Source: Methanosarcinales archaeon
GTDB lineage: Archaea; Halobacteriota; Methanosarcinia; Methanotrichales; Methanotrichaceae
Direction of reading: 5' to 3'
DNA length: 9,055 nucleotides
NCBI GenBank assembly: GCA_013415595.1
Contig: JAAEEW010000226.1
Span: 1-9,055 of the forward strand
Numbering within the stretch: the first letter of the stretch is position 1; each line of letters begins with the position of its first letter. The notes below the pieces were generated by a model. It saw only the letters and a program-made list of their open reading frames with translations, made no database searches and was not told the origin of the DNA. The translations under genes and the position numbers were made by a program. This document shows positions 1 to 5,019 of this stretch, piece after piece.

Positions 1-69
1 TGTTGGGTCTCACAGGGTACATGTATCTCATATCATATTAATTATGTGATGCCATGTGCCCTGCCAACA
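1..69. repeat. 69-nt imperfect inverted repeat (nested stem-loop)
   Basis: The outer arms TGTTGG (1-6) and CCAACA (64-69) are perfectly complementary. After a 6-nt bulge (7-12), CAGGGTACATG (13-23) pairs with CATGTGCCCTG (53-63), with a single G:U-type pair. Inside, ATCATAT (32-38) pairs with ATGTGAT (44-50) around a 5-nt loop. It ends about 17 nt before the point where homology of the next gene to its family begins, so it may be an end structure of a mobile element or a small repeat that broke that gene. It could equally be a chance or transcript-level structure. The window edge prevents seeing more. Confidence 0.5.
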
Positions 70-85
70 TCACTAACTAATTCGA

Positions 86-586
86 TTGTGCCACTTGAAT
101 GAACGTGGGAGAGTAAAAGTGCGAATCATCGGCAAAGTGCTTGATGAGAAATATACTAAAATGCTCATGTTGAGGACAGATCTAAACTTGACGGATGTGA
201 TAGCCCTCGATAAGGTGCAGAAAGGAAAGCCTCTTAACGATAGAGAATTTCAGTCTTTAAAAAGAAAACACCTTATAGAAGGACGACGCCCGCGTCTATT
301 TGTTTCAGCAGAGGTTGCGGCTGTTACGGATACAAAAGCAGATTATATTAAAAAGCGAGCATTCAGCAAGGATTACTATAAGAGTATGATAAAAGATTAC
401 CTTACAAAGTTCAAAGAAGCATCCCGGCATGACATCGACGAGCTTCTCATGGATATTATTTCGGATGCCCTCACTGAAGAACAGAAAAAGACCCAGATAA
501 CAAATTTGCTTCAAGAAATGCGACGGGAAGGGGTCATCAAACCCATTGGTGCAACTCGCCATGCAAAATGGGTTTTATCTAAATAG
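86..586 (+). CDS. C-terminal fragment of an AlbA_2/Schlafen-type ATP-binding regulator (probable 5'-truncated remnant)
   Basis: The 166 residues match, from memory of the family, only the C-terminal third of AlbA_2-domain proteins (annotated as ATP-binding proteins or putative transcriptional regulators, usually well over 400 residues). Family-like landmarks are RVKVRIIGKVLDEKYTKML (9-27), LDKVQKGKPLNDREF (41-55), LIEGRRPRLFVSAEVAAV (63-80), and a winged-helix-like tail with RHDIDELLMD (114-123), LLQEMRREG (141-149) and KWVL (161-164). The AlbA_2 domain and central ATP-binding part are absent. An in-frame TAA sits at 74-76, so no longer version exists here. The first codon is TTG 86; GTG 119 behind GGGAG (107-111) is an alternative start. 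There is no clear promoter, and base composition is AT-richer than the genes to the right. I infer a non-functional or repurposed remnant of an acquired gene; the reading frame itself is intact. Confidence 0.65.
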   Translation: MCHLNERGRVKVRIIGKVLDEKYTKMLMLRTDLNLTDVIALDKVQKGKPLNDREFQSLKRKHLIEGRRPRLFVSAEVAAVTDTKADYIKKRAFSKDYYKSMIKDYLTKFKEASRHDIDELLMDIISDALTEEQKKTQITNLLQEMRREGVIKPIGATRHAKWVLSK

Positions 587-623
587 CCATCGAAATTTTT
601 GATTTAGATATGGATTTATGTTT

Positions 624-642
624 AGACTTCGAGGTCTTTTTT
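624..642 (+). terminator. terminator-like hairpin with T6 tract after the AlbA_2 fragment
   Basis: AGACT (624-628) pairs with GGTCT (633-637), one pair being G:T, around a TCGA loop. A run of six T (637-642) follows directly. It starts 38 nt after the stop codon of the preceding gene. Archaeal intrinsic termination depends mainly on the T-tract, which is present; the stem is weak. Confidence 0.4.
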
Positions 643-802
643 GGGTAACAAGCTTTCCGTAAACGTGTTTGTCTAAATATAGGTTTGCCAAATATGGACT
701 GATCAAGGGATGGGAATGCACTCGAAGCTAACGCCCTTCGCAGCACAGCTATGTTGCCTAGTATATTGCATTAATCTTGATGAATTCGTGGATAGCTTAT
801 CG

Positions 803-842
803 AGAAGATATTTAATACAATAATATATTTTTTAATATAAAT
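803..842 (+). promoter_or_regulatory. candidate archaeal BRE/TATA promoter, distal, for the MutS-like gene
   Basis: Purine-rich AGAAG (803-807, BRE-like) precedes ATATTTAATA (808-817). A second TATA-like TTTAATATAA lies at 831-840. A start about 25 nt downstream would give a leader of roughly 120-150 nt that includes the 895-915 hairpin. The region is so AT-rich that TATA matches are expected by chance, so confidence is low. Confidence 0.3.
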
Positions 843-894
843 TTTTATCCTTTTGCTATTGACCGCTTTGCGATCCGTCGGAGAACGGGGCAAA

Positions 895-915
895 TTTGGG
901 GATGCTTCCCCCAAA
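895..915 (+). promoter_or_regulatory. GC-rich stem-loop upstream of the MutS-like gene
   Basis: TTTGGGG (895-901) and CCCCAAA (909-915) form a perfect 7-bp stem around a 7-nt loop. If transcription starts at the distal TATA region, the hairpin lies in the 5' leader. If it starts near 982, the hairpin lies just upstream of the proximal TATA element and could be an operator-like site. Confidence 0.3.
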
Positions 916-950
916 GTCCGCCCTGATAGAATCCCCGACAATGTAGGAAT

Positions 951-958
951 GTCTATAT
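951..958 (+). promoter_or_regulatory. proximal TATA-like element of the MutS-like gene
   Basis: GTCTATAT lies about 30 nt before the TTG start at 988. A transcript begun at normal archaeal distance would start at roughly 980-988, giving a leaderless or nearly leaderless mRNA. This agrees with the lack of a Shine-Dalgarno sequence before the start codon. Confidence 0.35.
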
Positions 959-987
959 TGTATTGAGGCCAACGCCTGGCGATCATT

Positions 988-3009
988 TTGAGGCTGCAGG
1001 AGATCCCGGGCGTCGGGCCGCGGATGAGGGACCGTCTGGTGGAGCATTTCGGCTCTGAGGAAGGGGCGGTGGAGGCGCTGCTTGGTGGAGAGGTGGCAGA
1101 GCTCACCGCCGTCCTGAGCGAACGCCAGGCAGTGACCCTGGCCCGCTGGTCCAGGGCTCTGCAGCACGGGGCAGATCCCCAGGAGTTCCTGGCCACGGAG
1201 GAGGCGGCCAGGGTTTACGAGAAGATCCTGGAACGAATGGCCGGCTACACCCACACCGATTACGCCCGCCTGAAGATGAGCACCCTCTTTCCCACCAGCT
1301 CCCGGGAGCTGATAGAGGAGTTTCGGACCCTGGCCTGGTCGGCCCGGGAGCAGGTCCAGAGGCTGGAGGGGTGCGGAATGGACCGCCTGCTGGGGGCGAT
1401 CAGGCCTCTTCGCCACCGATCACCAACCCGGATCAGGGACCGGGTGGTGGCGGTGACCTCATCGGATCTGCTGCGGGAGCTGAAGGCCCGGGGCCTGGAC
1501 CGGACCCTGGACCTGCAGCTGGTGGAGAGCCGCCAGGAGCTCCAGGACATGGTGGCCGGCTACAGCCATGTCTGTCTGGTGGGGGAGGACCTGGACGGCG
1601 GACGGGACGGCGGGAGCGACCAGGTGGAGAGGGCGGAGAGCCTGGAGGACTGGTACCTGGCCCCGGAGGCCGTGCTCAGCTACTACCAGGACAACCTGAA
1701 GGTTCTGGAGCCGGCCCTGCAGGCGGCAGCCATCCTGGAGAGCAGGGGATTTCCGACGGAAAAGGGACTCGCAGATCTGGAAAAGCTGATCCGGAGGCTG
1801 GGGGAGGGAGAAGACCCGGAGGTCCGCCGGATAAGGGGCATCATGGACCTTCTCACCCCCTGCGTGGACCAGGAGACGGAGTGGGCCAACGCCGAGCTGA
1901 AATCCAGGATGGAGGCCCGCTCGGTCACCCTGGCCGGGGCGGACCTGCTCCAGGCCATGGGCCGGGGGGAAGGGATAAAGGAGATCTTCGCGGTGCAGAT
2001 GCGGGCCACCTTCCAGGGGGTGCTGAGGGAGGCCCGGGACCGGGCCGCCTCCCGCCTGGACCTGAAGGGCCCGGAGGCGGTGCGCCTGGAGGAGGTATTC
2101 TCCTCTGAGATGCGCTATCCCCTGGAGATCAACCGCCAGGCCCTGCACCGGCTGGAGCAGGACCTCCGGCAGCGCCTGTCCTCCCTGACCTTGAAGGAGA
2201 AACGATCCCTGGCCAGGGCCCTCCTGGGGCACCGGGAGAGGGCCGCCAGGCTGGTCGGCTTTCTGCTGGAGTTCGATTTCGTTTACGCCCTGGGAAGCTT
2301 CGCCCTCCAGGAGAATTTGACCATGCCCCGCATAGTGGGCACTCCGGCCCTGGGAATCCGGGGGGGAAGAAACCTCTTTTTAAAGGATGCAAAGCCTGTC
2401 AGCTACTCCCTGGGAGAGACCGGGCTATCCGAATTCAAGGAGTCTGTGGCCCTCCTGAGCGGGGTTAACTCCGGGGGGAAGACCTCACTCCTGGACCTGA
2501 TAGCCCAGGTGGCCATCCTGGCCCAGATGGGGATGCCCGTCCCCTGCGAGGAGGCGGCGCTCTCGGTCTTCGATCAGCTCTACTACTTCGGCAAGAGCCG
2601 GGGGACGCTCAGCGCCGGGGCCTTCGAGACGGCCATGAAGAAGTTCGCGGTGGTGGAGAACGATCTGCAAAAGATCGTGCTGGCCGACGAGCTGGAGGCC
2701 ATTACCGAGCCCGGGGCCTCGGCCAGGATCATCGCCTGCATGCTGGACGAGCTGCAGCAGCTGGGCTCGGTGGCGGTATTCGTCAGCCACCTGGCGGAGG
2801 AGGTGAGGCGCTTCTCCACCACCGCCGTTCGCATCGACGGCATCGAGGCCCAGGGGCTGGACGAGGACAACAACCTGGTGGTGAACCGCACCCCGCGATA
2901 CCACTACCTGGCCCGGTCCACCCCGGAGCTGATACTGGACCGGCTGGTGAGGACCACCTCGGGACAGGAGAGGGAGTTCTACCAGCGGCTGCTGCAGCGA
3001 TTCAGGTGA
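988..3009 (+). CDS. MutS-family ATPase with N-terminal helix-hairpin-helix (archaeal MutS-related protein)
   Basis: This 673-residue protein is probably a DNA-structure-binding ATPase. Residues 3-30 are a helix-hairpin-helix with the hairpin IPGVG (6-10) and FGSEEGAVEAL (21-31). The middle (about 60-430) is helical and charged, like the MutS lever/clamp region. The end (about 440-670) is the MutS domain V ATPase: Walker A GVNSGGKTS (492-500), signature-like loop GTLSAGAFETAM (539-550), Walker B IVLADELE (563-570, D567/E568) and H601. The mismatch-reading N-terminal domain of true MutS and the Smr nuclease of MutS2 are missing, so classical mismatch repair is unlikely; a role in recombination or junction processing is inference. 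The TTG start is chosen because an in-frame TGA lies at 964-966 and homologues, as I recall them, begin at the hairpin motif. No Shine-Dalgarno is seen. It is probably cotranscribed with the 70-residue gene 34 nt downstream. Confidence 0.85.
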   Translation: MRLQEIPGVGPRMRDRLVEHFGSEEGAVEALLGGEVAELTAVLSERQAVTLARWSRALQHGADPQEFLATEEAARVYEKILERMAGYTHTDYARLKMSTLFPTSSRELIEEFRTLAWSAREQVQRLEGCGMDRLLGAIRPLRHRSPTRIRDRVVAVTSSDLLRELKARGLDRTLDLQLVESRQELQDMVAGYSHVCLVGEDLDGGRDGGSDQVERAESLEDWYLAPEAVLSYYQDNLKVLEPALQAAAILESRGFPTEKGLADLEKLIRRLGEGEDPEVRRIRGIMDLLTPCVDQETEWANAELKSRMEARSVTLAGADLLQAMGRGEGIKEIFAVQMRATFQGVLREARDRAASRLDLKGPEAVRLEEVFSSEMRYPLEINRQALHRLEQDLRQRLSSLTLKEKRSLARALLGHRERAARLVGFLLEFDFVYALGSFALQENLTMPRIVGTPALGIRGGRNLFLKDAKPVSYSLGETGLSEFKESVALLSGVNSGGKTSLLDLIAQVAILAQMGMPVPCEEAALSVFDQLYYFGKSRGTLSAGAFETAMKKFAVVENDLQKIVLADELEAITEPGASARIIACMLDELQQLGSVAVFVSHLAEEVRRFSTTAVRIDGIEAQGLDEDNNLVVNRTPRYHYLARSTPELILDRLVRTTSGQEREFYQRLLQRFR

Positions 3010-3043
3010 GGGTTTTATACGGAGAGGAGGCTAAACTGCGGCT

Positions 3044-3256
3044 ATGGAGTTATGGCAGATCCTGGTCATCTGCGTCATCCTGATTCCCTTCTTCTTCGCC
3101 GTCAACTACATGGTGGTCATGAAGGCCGCCCGGGAGAGGAGGGATAGGGATGAGCGGATCGAGAGGAGCATAGCCGGCAGCATAGGCCGGGATTACCGGG
3201 ATGGACGGTTTGTCACCAAACGCTACCGCCCCCGCAAACCAGGCATGAAAAGGTAA
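3044..3256 (+). CDS. small single-pass membrane protein with a basic cytoplasmic tail
   Basis: I do not recognise a family. The 70 residues comprise one hydrophobic segment (about 4-26, LWQILVICVILIPFFFAV then NYMVV) and a strongly charged tail (27-70) rich in Arg, Lys and Asp, ending in YRPRKPGMKR. The short N-terminus and basic tail predict an outside-N, inside-C single-pass protein by the positive-inside rule. A strong GGAGAGGAGG (3021-3030) lies upstream, with a longer than usual 13-nt gap to the ATG; an in-frame TAA at 3032-3034 rules out an earlier start. It follows the MutS-like gene by 34 nt with no terminator between, so the two are probably one transcript. Whether they work together is unknown. 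Confidence 0.7.
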   Translation: MELWQILVICVILIPFFFAVNYMVVMKAARERRDRDERIERSIAGSIGRDYRDGRFVTKRYRPRKPGMKR

Positions 3257-3463
3257 TAATATTTACTACTGAAAGTTTTATTTGGGCCCGCGTTTGAACC
3301 TCTTTGACTAGCATCCTATAGGCGGCAGATATATTGTATAAAAAATCTCGATCCCAATTAGTTTTATCTCAGATTATCTGCTATGATAGAAAAATTTATT
3401 AATAAAGAGATGTACCATCCCCTATGTAGTTTGGCTGACGGCCGAACTGCTTGGAGAAATCGC

Positions 3464-3510
3464 GGCAGGCCCTTCGAACTCACAACCCTACCCTCTTTCT
3501 TGGGCCTGTC
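3464..3510 (+). ncRNA. possible structured RNA element, stem-loop 1
   Basis: GGCAGGCCC (3464-3472) pairs with GGGCCTGTC (3502-3510) over 9 bp, with one G:T-type pair, enclosing a pyrimidine-rich 29-nt loop. T5 follows at 3517-3521, so it could also be a terminator-like structure. No known RNA family is recognised. Marked as ncRNA only as a candidate. Confidence 0.2.
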
Positions 3511-3563
3511 ATCACCTTTTTGGCTGCTGATTGCTGACTAGGCAGGAGAATTTCTTTGACCGG

Positions 3564-3608
3564 AGGGGGCGAAGAAGGGCTATGAATCGATAGGACCTGC
3601 CCCCTGCC
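3564..3608 (+). ncRNA. possible structured RNA element, stem-loop 2
   Basis: AGGGGGC (3564-3570) and GCCCCCT (3599-3605) form a perfect 7-bp stem. It can be extended by GG (3562-3563) with CC (3607-3608) across a one-base bulge. An inner stem CTAT (3580-3583) / ATAG (3590-3593) closes a 6-nt loop. It lies 54 nt downstream of stem-loop 1 and about 75 nt before the DUF1614 promoter element. No known riboswitch or ncRNA family is recognised. Confidence 0.2.
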
Positions 3609-3681
3609 GCTGTAAAAATCGCCGATCTGGGATTGAATGATTCCATTGCCCCATCCTCCCCAGGGCGAAGCGGCCGCCAGG

Positions 3682-3693
3682 AAAGGTCTATAA
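3682..3693 (+). promoter_or_regulatory. BRE/TATA promoter of the DUF1614 gene
   Basis: Purine-rich AAAGG (3682-3686) precedes TATAA (3689-3693), which resembles an archaeal BRE plus TATA box. A transcript begun about 25 nt downstream starts near 3716, leaving a very short leader before ATG 3730. That start would cut into the Shine-Dalgarno sequence, so the exact start or a second promoter remains uncertain. Confidence 0.4.
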
Positions 3694-3713
3694 CCTCATT
3701 CAGGCAAATAATT

Positions 3714-3720
3714 GAGGTGG
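3714..3720 (+). promoter_or_regulatory. ribosome binding site of the DUF1614 gene
   Basis: GAGGTGG lies 9 nt before ATG 3730 and matches the anti-Shine-Dalgarno end of archaeal 16S rRNA well. It supports the chosen start. Confidence 0.6.
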
Positions 3721-3729
3721 TGAGCTGAC

Positions 3730-4497
3730 ATGTTCGAACTCCTGGCCATCCCAGTGATTCTTCTCATTCTGATTCTGGTCCTTACCATTCCCCTGATAGT
3801 GGTCTACCTGTTCATCCGGCTCACCGAAGAGGCCTTCGAGCGGGTAGGATTCGACCACTGGCACGCCTCCCTGATGGTCTTTGGCTCCATCGTGGGAAGC
3901 ATGGTGGACCTGCCCCTTCATCCCAGCCCCATCTCCTCTTACCCCCAGTGGCTGATCTCCCTGGCCGGCCCCCTCTCCCTGACCTTTCCCGCCACCTTTC
4001 ATCCGGTCTATTTGATGGTGAACCTGGGCGGCTGCCTCATACCCATGCTGATCTCCCTGGACCTGCTCCGCCGGGGGAGGGCCTCTGCCAAAAAGGCCCT
4101 GGCCGGGACCCTGTTCGTGGCCCTGGTCACCTATCAGATGGCCACCCCCCTGGCCAACCAGGGGATCGTCCTCCCGGTCTACGTGGCCCCCACCCTGGCG
4201 GCGCTGACCGGCATTGCCCTGGCCAGGGGATACGACCGGGCGCCCTCCCTGGCCTACATCAGCGGGGCCATGGGAACCCTGCTGGGAGCGGACATATTCA
4301 ACCTCCTGACCCCCGGGGTCCTGGCCACCCTATCCCCACCCACATCCCAGGCCCGGCCCCTGGTGCTCTCCATCGGCGGGGCGGGGGTATTCGACGGCAT
4401 ATTCCTGACCGGCGTGCTGGCGGTGCTCCTGGCGGCCATGATCGTCTGCCTCTTCCCGGGGTCGACCTGCCGCCGGACCAGGGTGCCGGTGAGATGA
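3730..4497 (+). CDS. DUF1614 family multi-pass membrane protein
   Basis: The 255-residue hydrophobic protein has about seven predicted membrane segments: roughly 5-29, 45-63, 74-95, 96-114, 122-140, 145-165 and 212-242, with a further hydrophobic stretch at 174-192. It matches DUF1614 as I know the family, in length and in two late motifs: YISGAMGTLLGADIFNL (176-192) and SIGGAGVFDGIFLTGVLAVL (214-233). The early FGSIVGSMVDLPL (51-63) also fits. DUF1614 proteins occur in archaea and bacteria with no established function; the conserved Asp residues (D60, D188, D222) in or beside membrane segments make transport or an intramembrane activity conceivable, but that is inference. ATG 3730 is supported by the strong GAGGTGG. 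It appears to be monocistronic and converges with the minus-strand operon. The stop codon lies inside an 11-bp tandem repeat. Confidence 0.85.
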   Translation: MFELLAIPVILLILILVLTIPLIVVYLFIRLTEEAFERVGFDHWHASLMVFGSIVGSMVDLPLHPSPISSYPQWLISLAGPLSLTFPATFHPVYLMVNLGGCLIPMLISLDLLRRGRASAKKALAGTLFVALVTYQMATPLANQGIVLPVYVAPTLAALTGIALARGYDRAPSLAYISGAMGTLLGADIFNLLTPGVLATLSPPTSQARPLVLSIGGAGVFDGIFLTGVLAVLLAAMIVCLFPGSTCRRTRVPVR

Positions 4498-4509
4498 TGG
4501 TGAGATGAT
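4488..4509 (+). repeat. two perfect 11-bp tandem copies spanning the DUF1614 stop codon
   Basis: GGTGAGATGAT occurs at 4488-4498 and again at 4499-4509, followed by a partial third copy (ATGAGATGG, 4511-4519). The TGA stop (4495-4497) lies in the first copy. A copy-number change would not alter the stop. Confidence 0.6.
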
Positions 4510-4757
4510 GATGAGATGGATGGTAGATCGAATGGGGGAACGGTCGGGGGTTGCGTGTGGAGGGCTGGGGGACGTTCTCGGGAATGGAGAGGGAGGGCCG
4601 AGTGTGAGAGAGATCGATGAGGCGGCTGATAAATCCTGAACTTCATTTTGAGATCAATTTTGGGATTAAATTTTTGAAATTAAAAATATATTTGAGAGGA
4701 TGGGGGGAGACGACGAACGAAGGCGGCCCCCTGGAGAGAGGGTTGGCCCTCAGGGCC
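4498..4757. other. convergent intergenic region, 260 nt
   Basis: No gene is seen. The left half is purine-rich on the plus strand, with four G-runs (4534-4538, 4546-4550, 4562-4564, 4567-4571). The right half has an AT-rich core (about 4630-4695) suited to termination in both directions. Next to the minus-strand stop, GGCCC (4745-4749), GGGCC (4753-4757) and GGCCC (4761-4765) are spaced by TCA and can form two mutually exclusive 5-bp hairpins. Confidence 0.55.
4644..4690. terminator. bidirectional T-tract terminator between convergent operons
   Basis: ATTTTT (4670-4675) and AAAAAT (4682-4687) form an inverted repeat around GAAATT, giving a T5 run on each strand. Further plus-strand T4 runs (4646-4649, 4658-4661) lie just upstream. 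T-rich stretches of this kind are what archaeal RNA polymerase uses for intrinsic termination. The position between a plus-strand gene and a minus-strand operon fits a shared terminator. Confidence 0.5.
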
Positions 4758-5006
4758 TCAGGCCCCCAGCCCCACGCCCATGAGGTGCAGAGCTATCACC
4801 ATCAGCGCCCCTATGGCTCCCCCCAGGGCGCAGATCAGGACCACCGCCCAGCTATAGCCGATCCCCAGCCCGGCGGCAGCGTTGGCCAGGTAGAGTATGA
4901 CCAGCCCCACCAGCGCGTTGACGGCGAAGGTCTTGATGGATCGAATGACCACATATAGCCCAATAGCGATGGCCAGAACCAGCAACAGTACTCCTATCTC
5001 AACCAT
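4758..5006 (-). CDS. BofA-like (pro-sigmaK processing inhibitor family) small membrane protein
   Basis: The 82 residues are almost entirely hydrophobic, with predicted membrane segments at about 4-21, 28-46 and 53-77. The pattern AVNALVGLVILYLANAAAGL (28-47), with N30, G34 and N42, followed by a Gly-rich LGGAIGAL (61-68), matches the C-terminal part of BofA-family proteins. In Bacillus, BofA restrains the intramembrane protease SpoIVFB; archaea lack sporulation and sigma-K, so the role here is unknown. Partnering an intramembrane protease or stabilising a membrane complex is inference only. AGGTGA (5016-5011) precedes ATG 5006 by 4 nt. It begins 13 nt after the stop of the SSF-STAC-DUF835 gene and is clearly the last gene of that operon. 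A very similar small gene appears widely in methanogens as I recall, so its place here may be incidental. Confidence 0.75.
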   Translation of the reverse strand: MVEIGVLLLVLAIAIGLYVVIRSIKTFAVNALVGLVILYLANAAAGLGIGYSWAVVLICALGGAIGALMVIALHLMGVGLGA

Positions 5007-5019
5007 ATCGTCACCTGCT

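Larger units (their letters stand above)
587..987. other. 401-nt AT-rich intergenic region
   Basis: No credible gene is seen on either strand. The stretch holds a terminator-like hairpin with T-tract (624-642), an inverted pair TTTAGAC (621-627) / GTCTAAA (671-677), a small GATA-GCT-TATC palindrome (791-801), very AT-rich candidate promoter sequence (about 803-845), a GC-rich hairpin (895-915), and a TATA-like element close to the next gene (951-958). The change from AT-rich to GC-rich sequence falls near 860-880. Confidence 0.6.
3257..3729. other. 473-nt intergenic region with structured segments
   Basis: No convincing protein gene is present. The left part is AT-rich, with TATA-like stretches around 3331-3345 and 3391-3406, the latter containing the perfect 12-bp palindrome TTTATTAATAAA (3395-3406). 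The GC-richer right part holds two long stem-loops (3464-3510 and 3564-3608). The last 50 nt hold the promoter and ribosome binding site of the DUF1614 gene. A 43-codon frame (3410-3541) exists but shows no recognisable features. Confidence 0.55.

Noticed and set aside
771..1416. Minus-strand frames crossing the start of the MutS-like gene
   Set aside because: They run antisense to the helix-hairpin-helix coding region and lack any recognisable features.
1371..2108. Long plus-strand frame rich in Gly, Pro and Arg inside the MutS-like gene
   Set aside because: Its composition is that of a GC-rich gene read out of frame; the overlapping frame has clear MutS motifs.
3464..3490. tRNA-like TTCGAAC segment
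   Set aside because: The flanking bases do not form a T-stem on either strand, and no acceptor or anticodon arm can be built around it.
3410..3541. A 43-codon ATG frame in the 3257-3729 gap
   Set aside because: It has no good ribosome binding site, no recognisable domain, and its GC-rich part is explained by the stem-loop at 3464-3510. Too short to support.
4617..4958. A 113-residue plus-strand frame over the BofA-like gene
   Set aside because: It is antisense to the well-supported BofA-like frame, starts in the AT-rich terminator region and has no domain.
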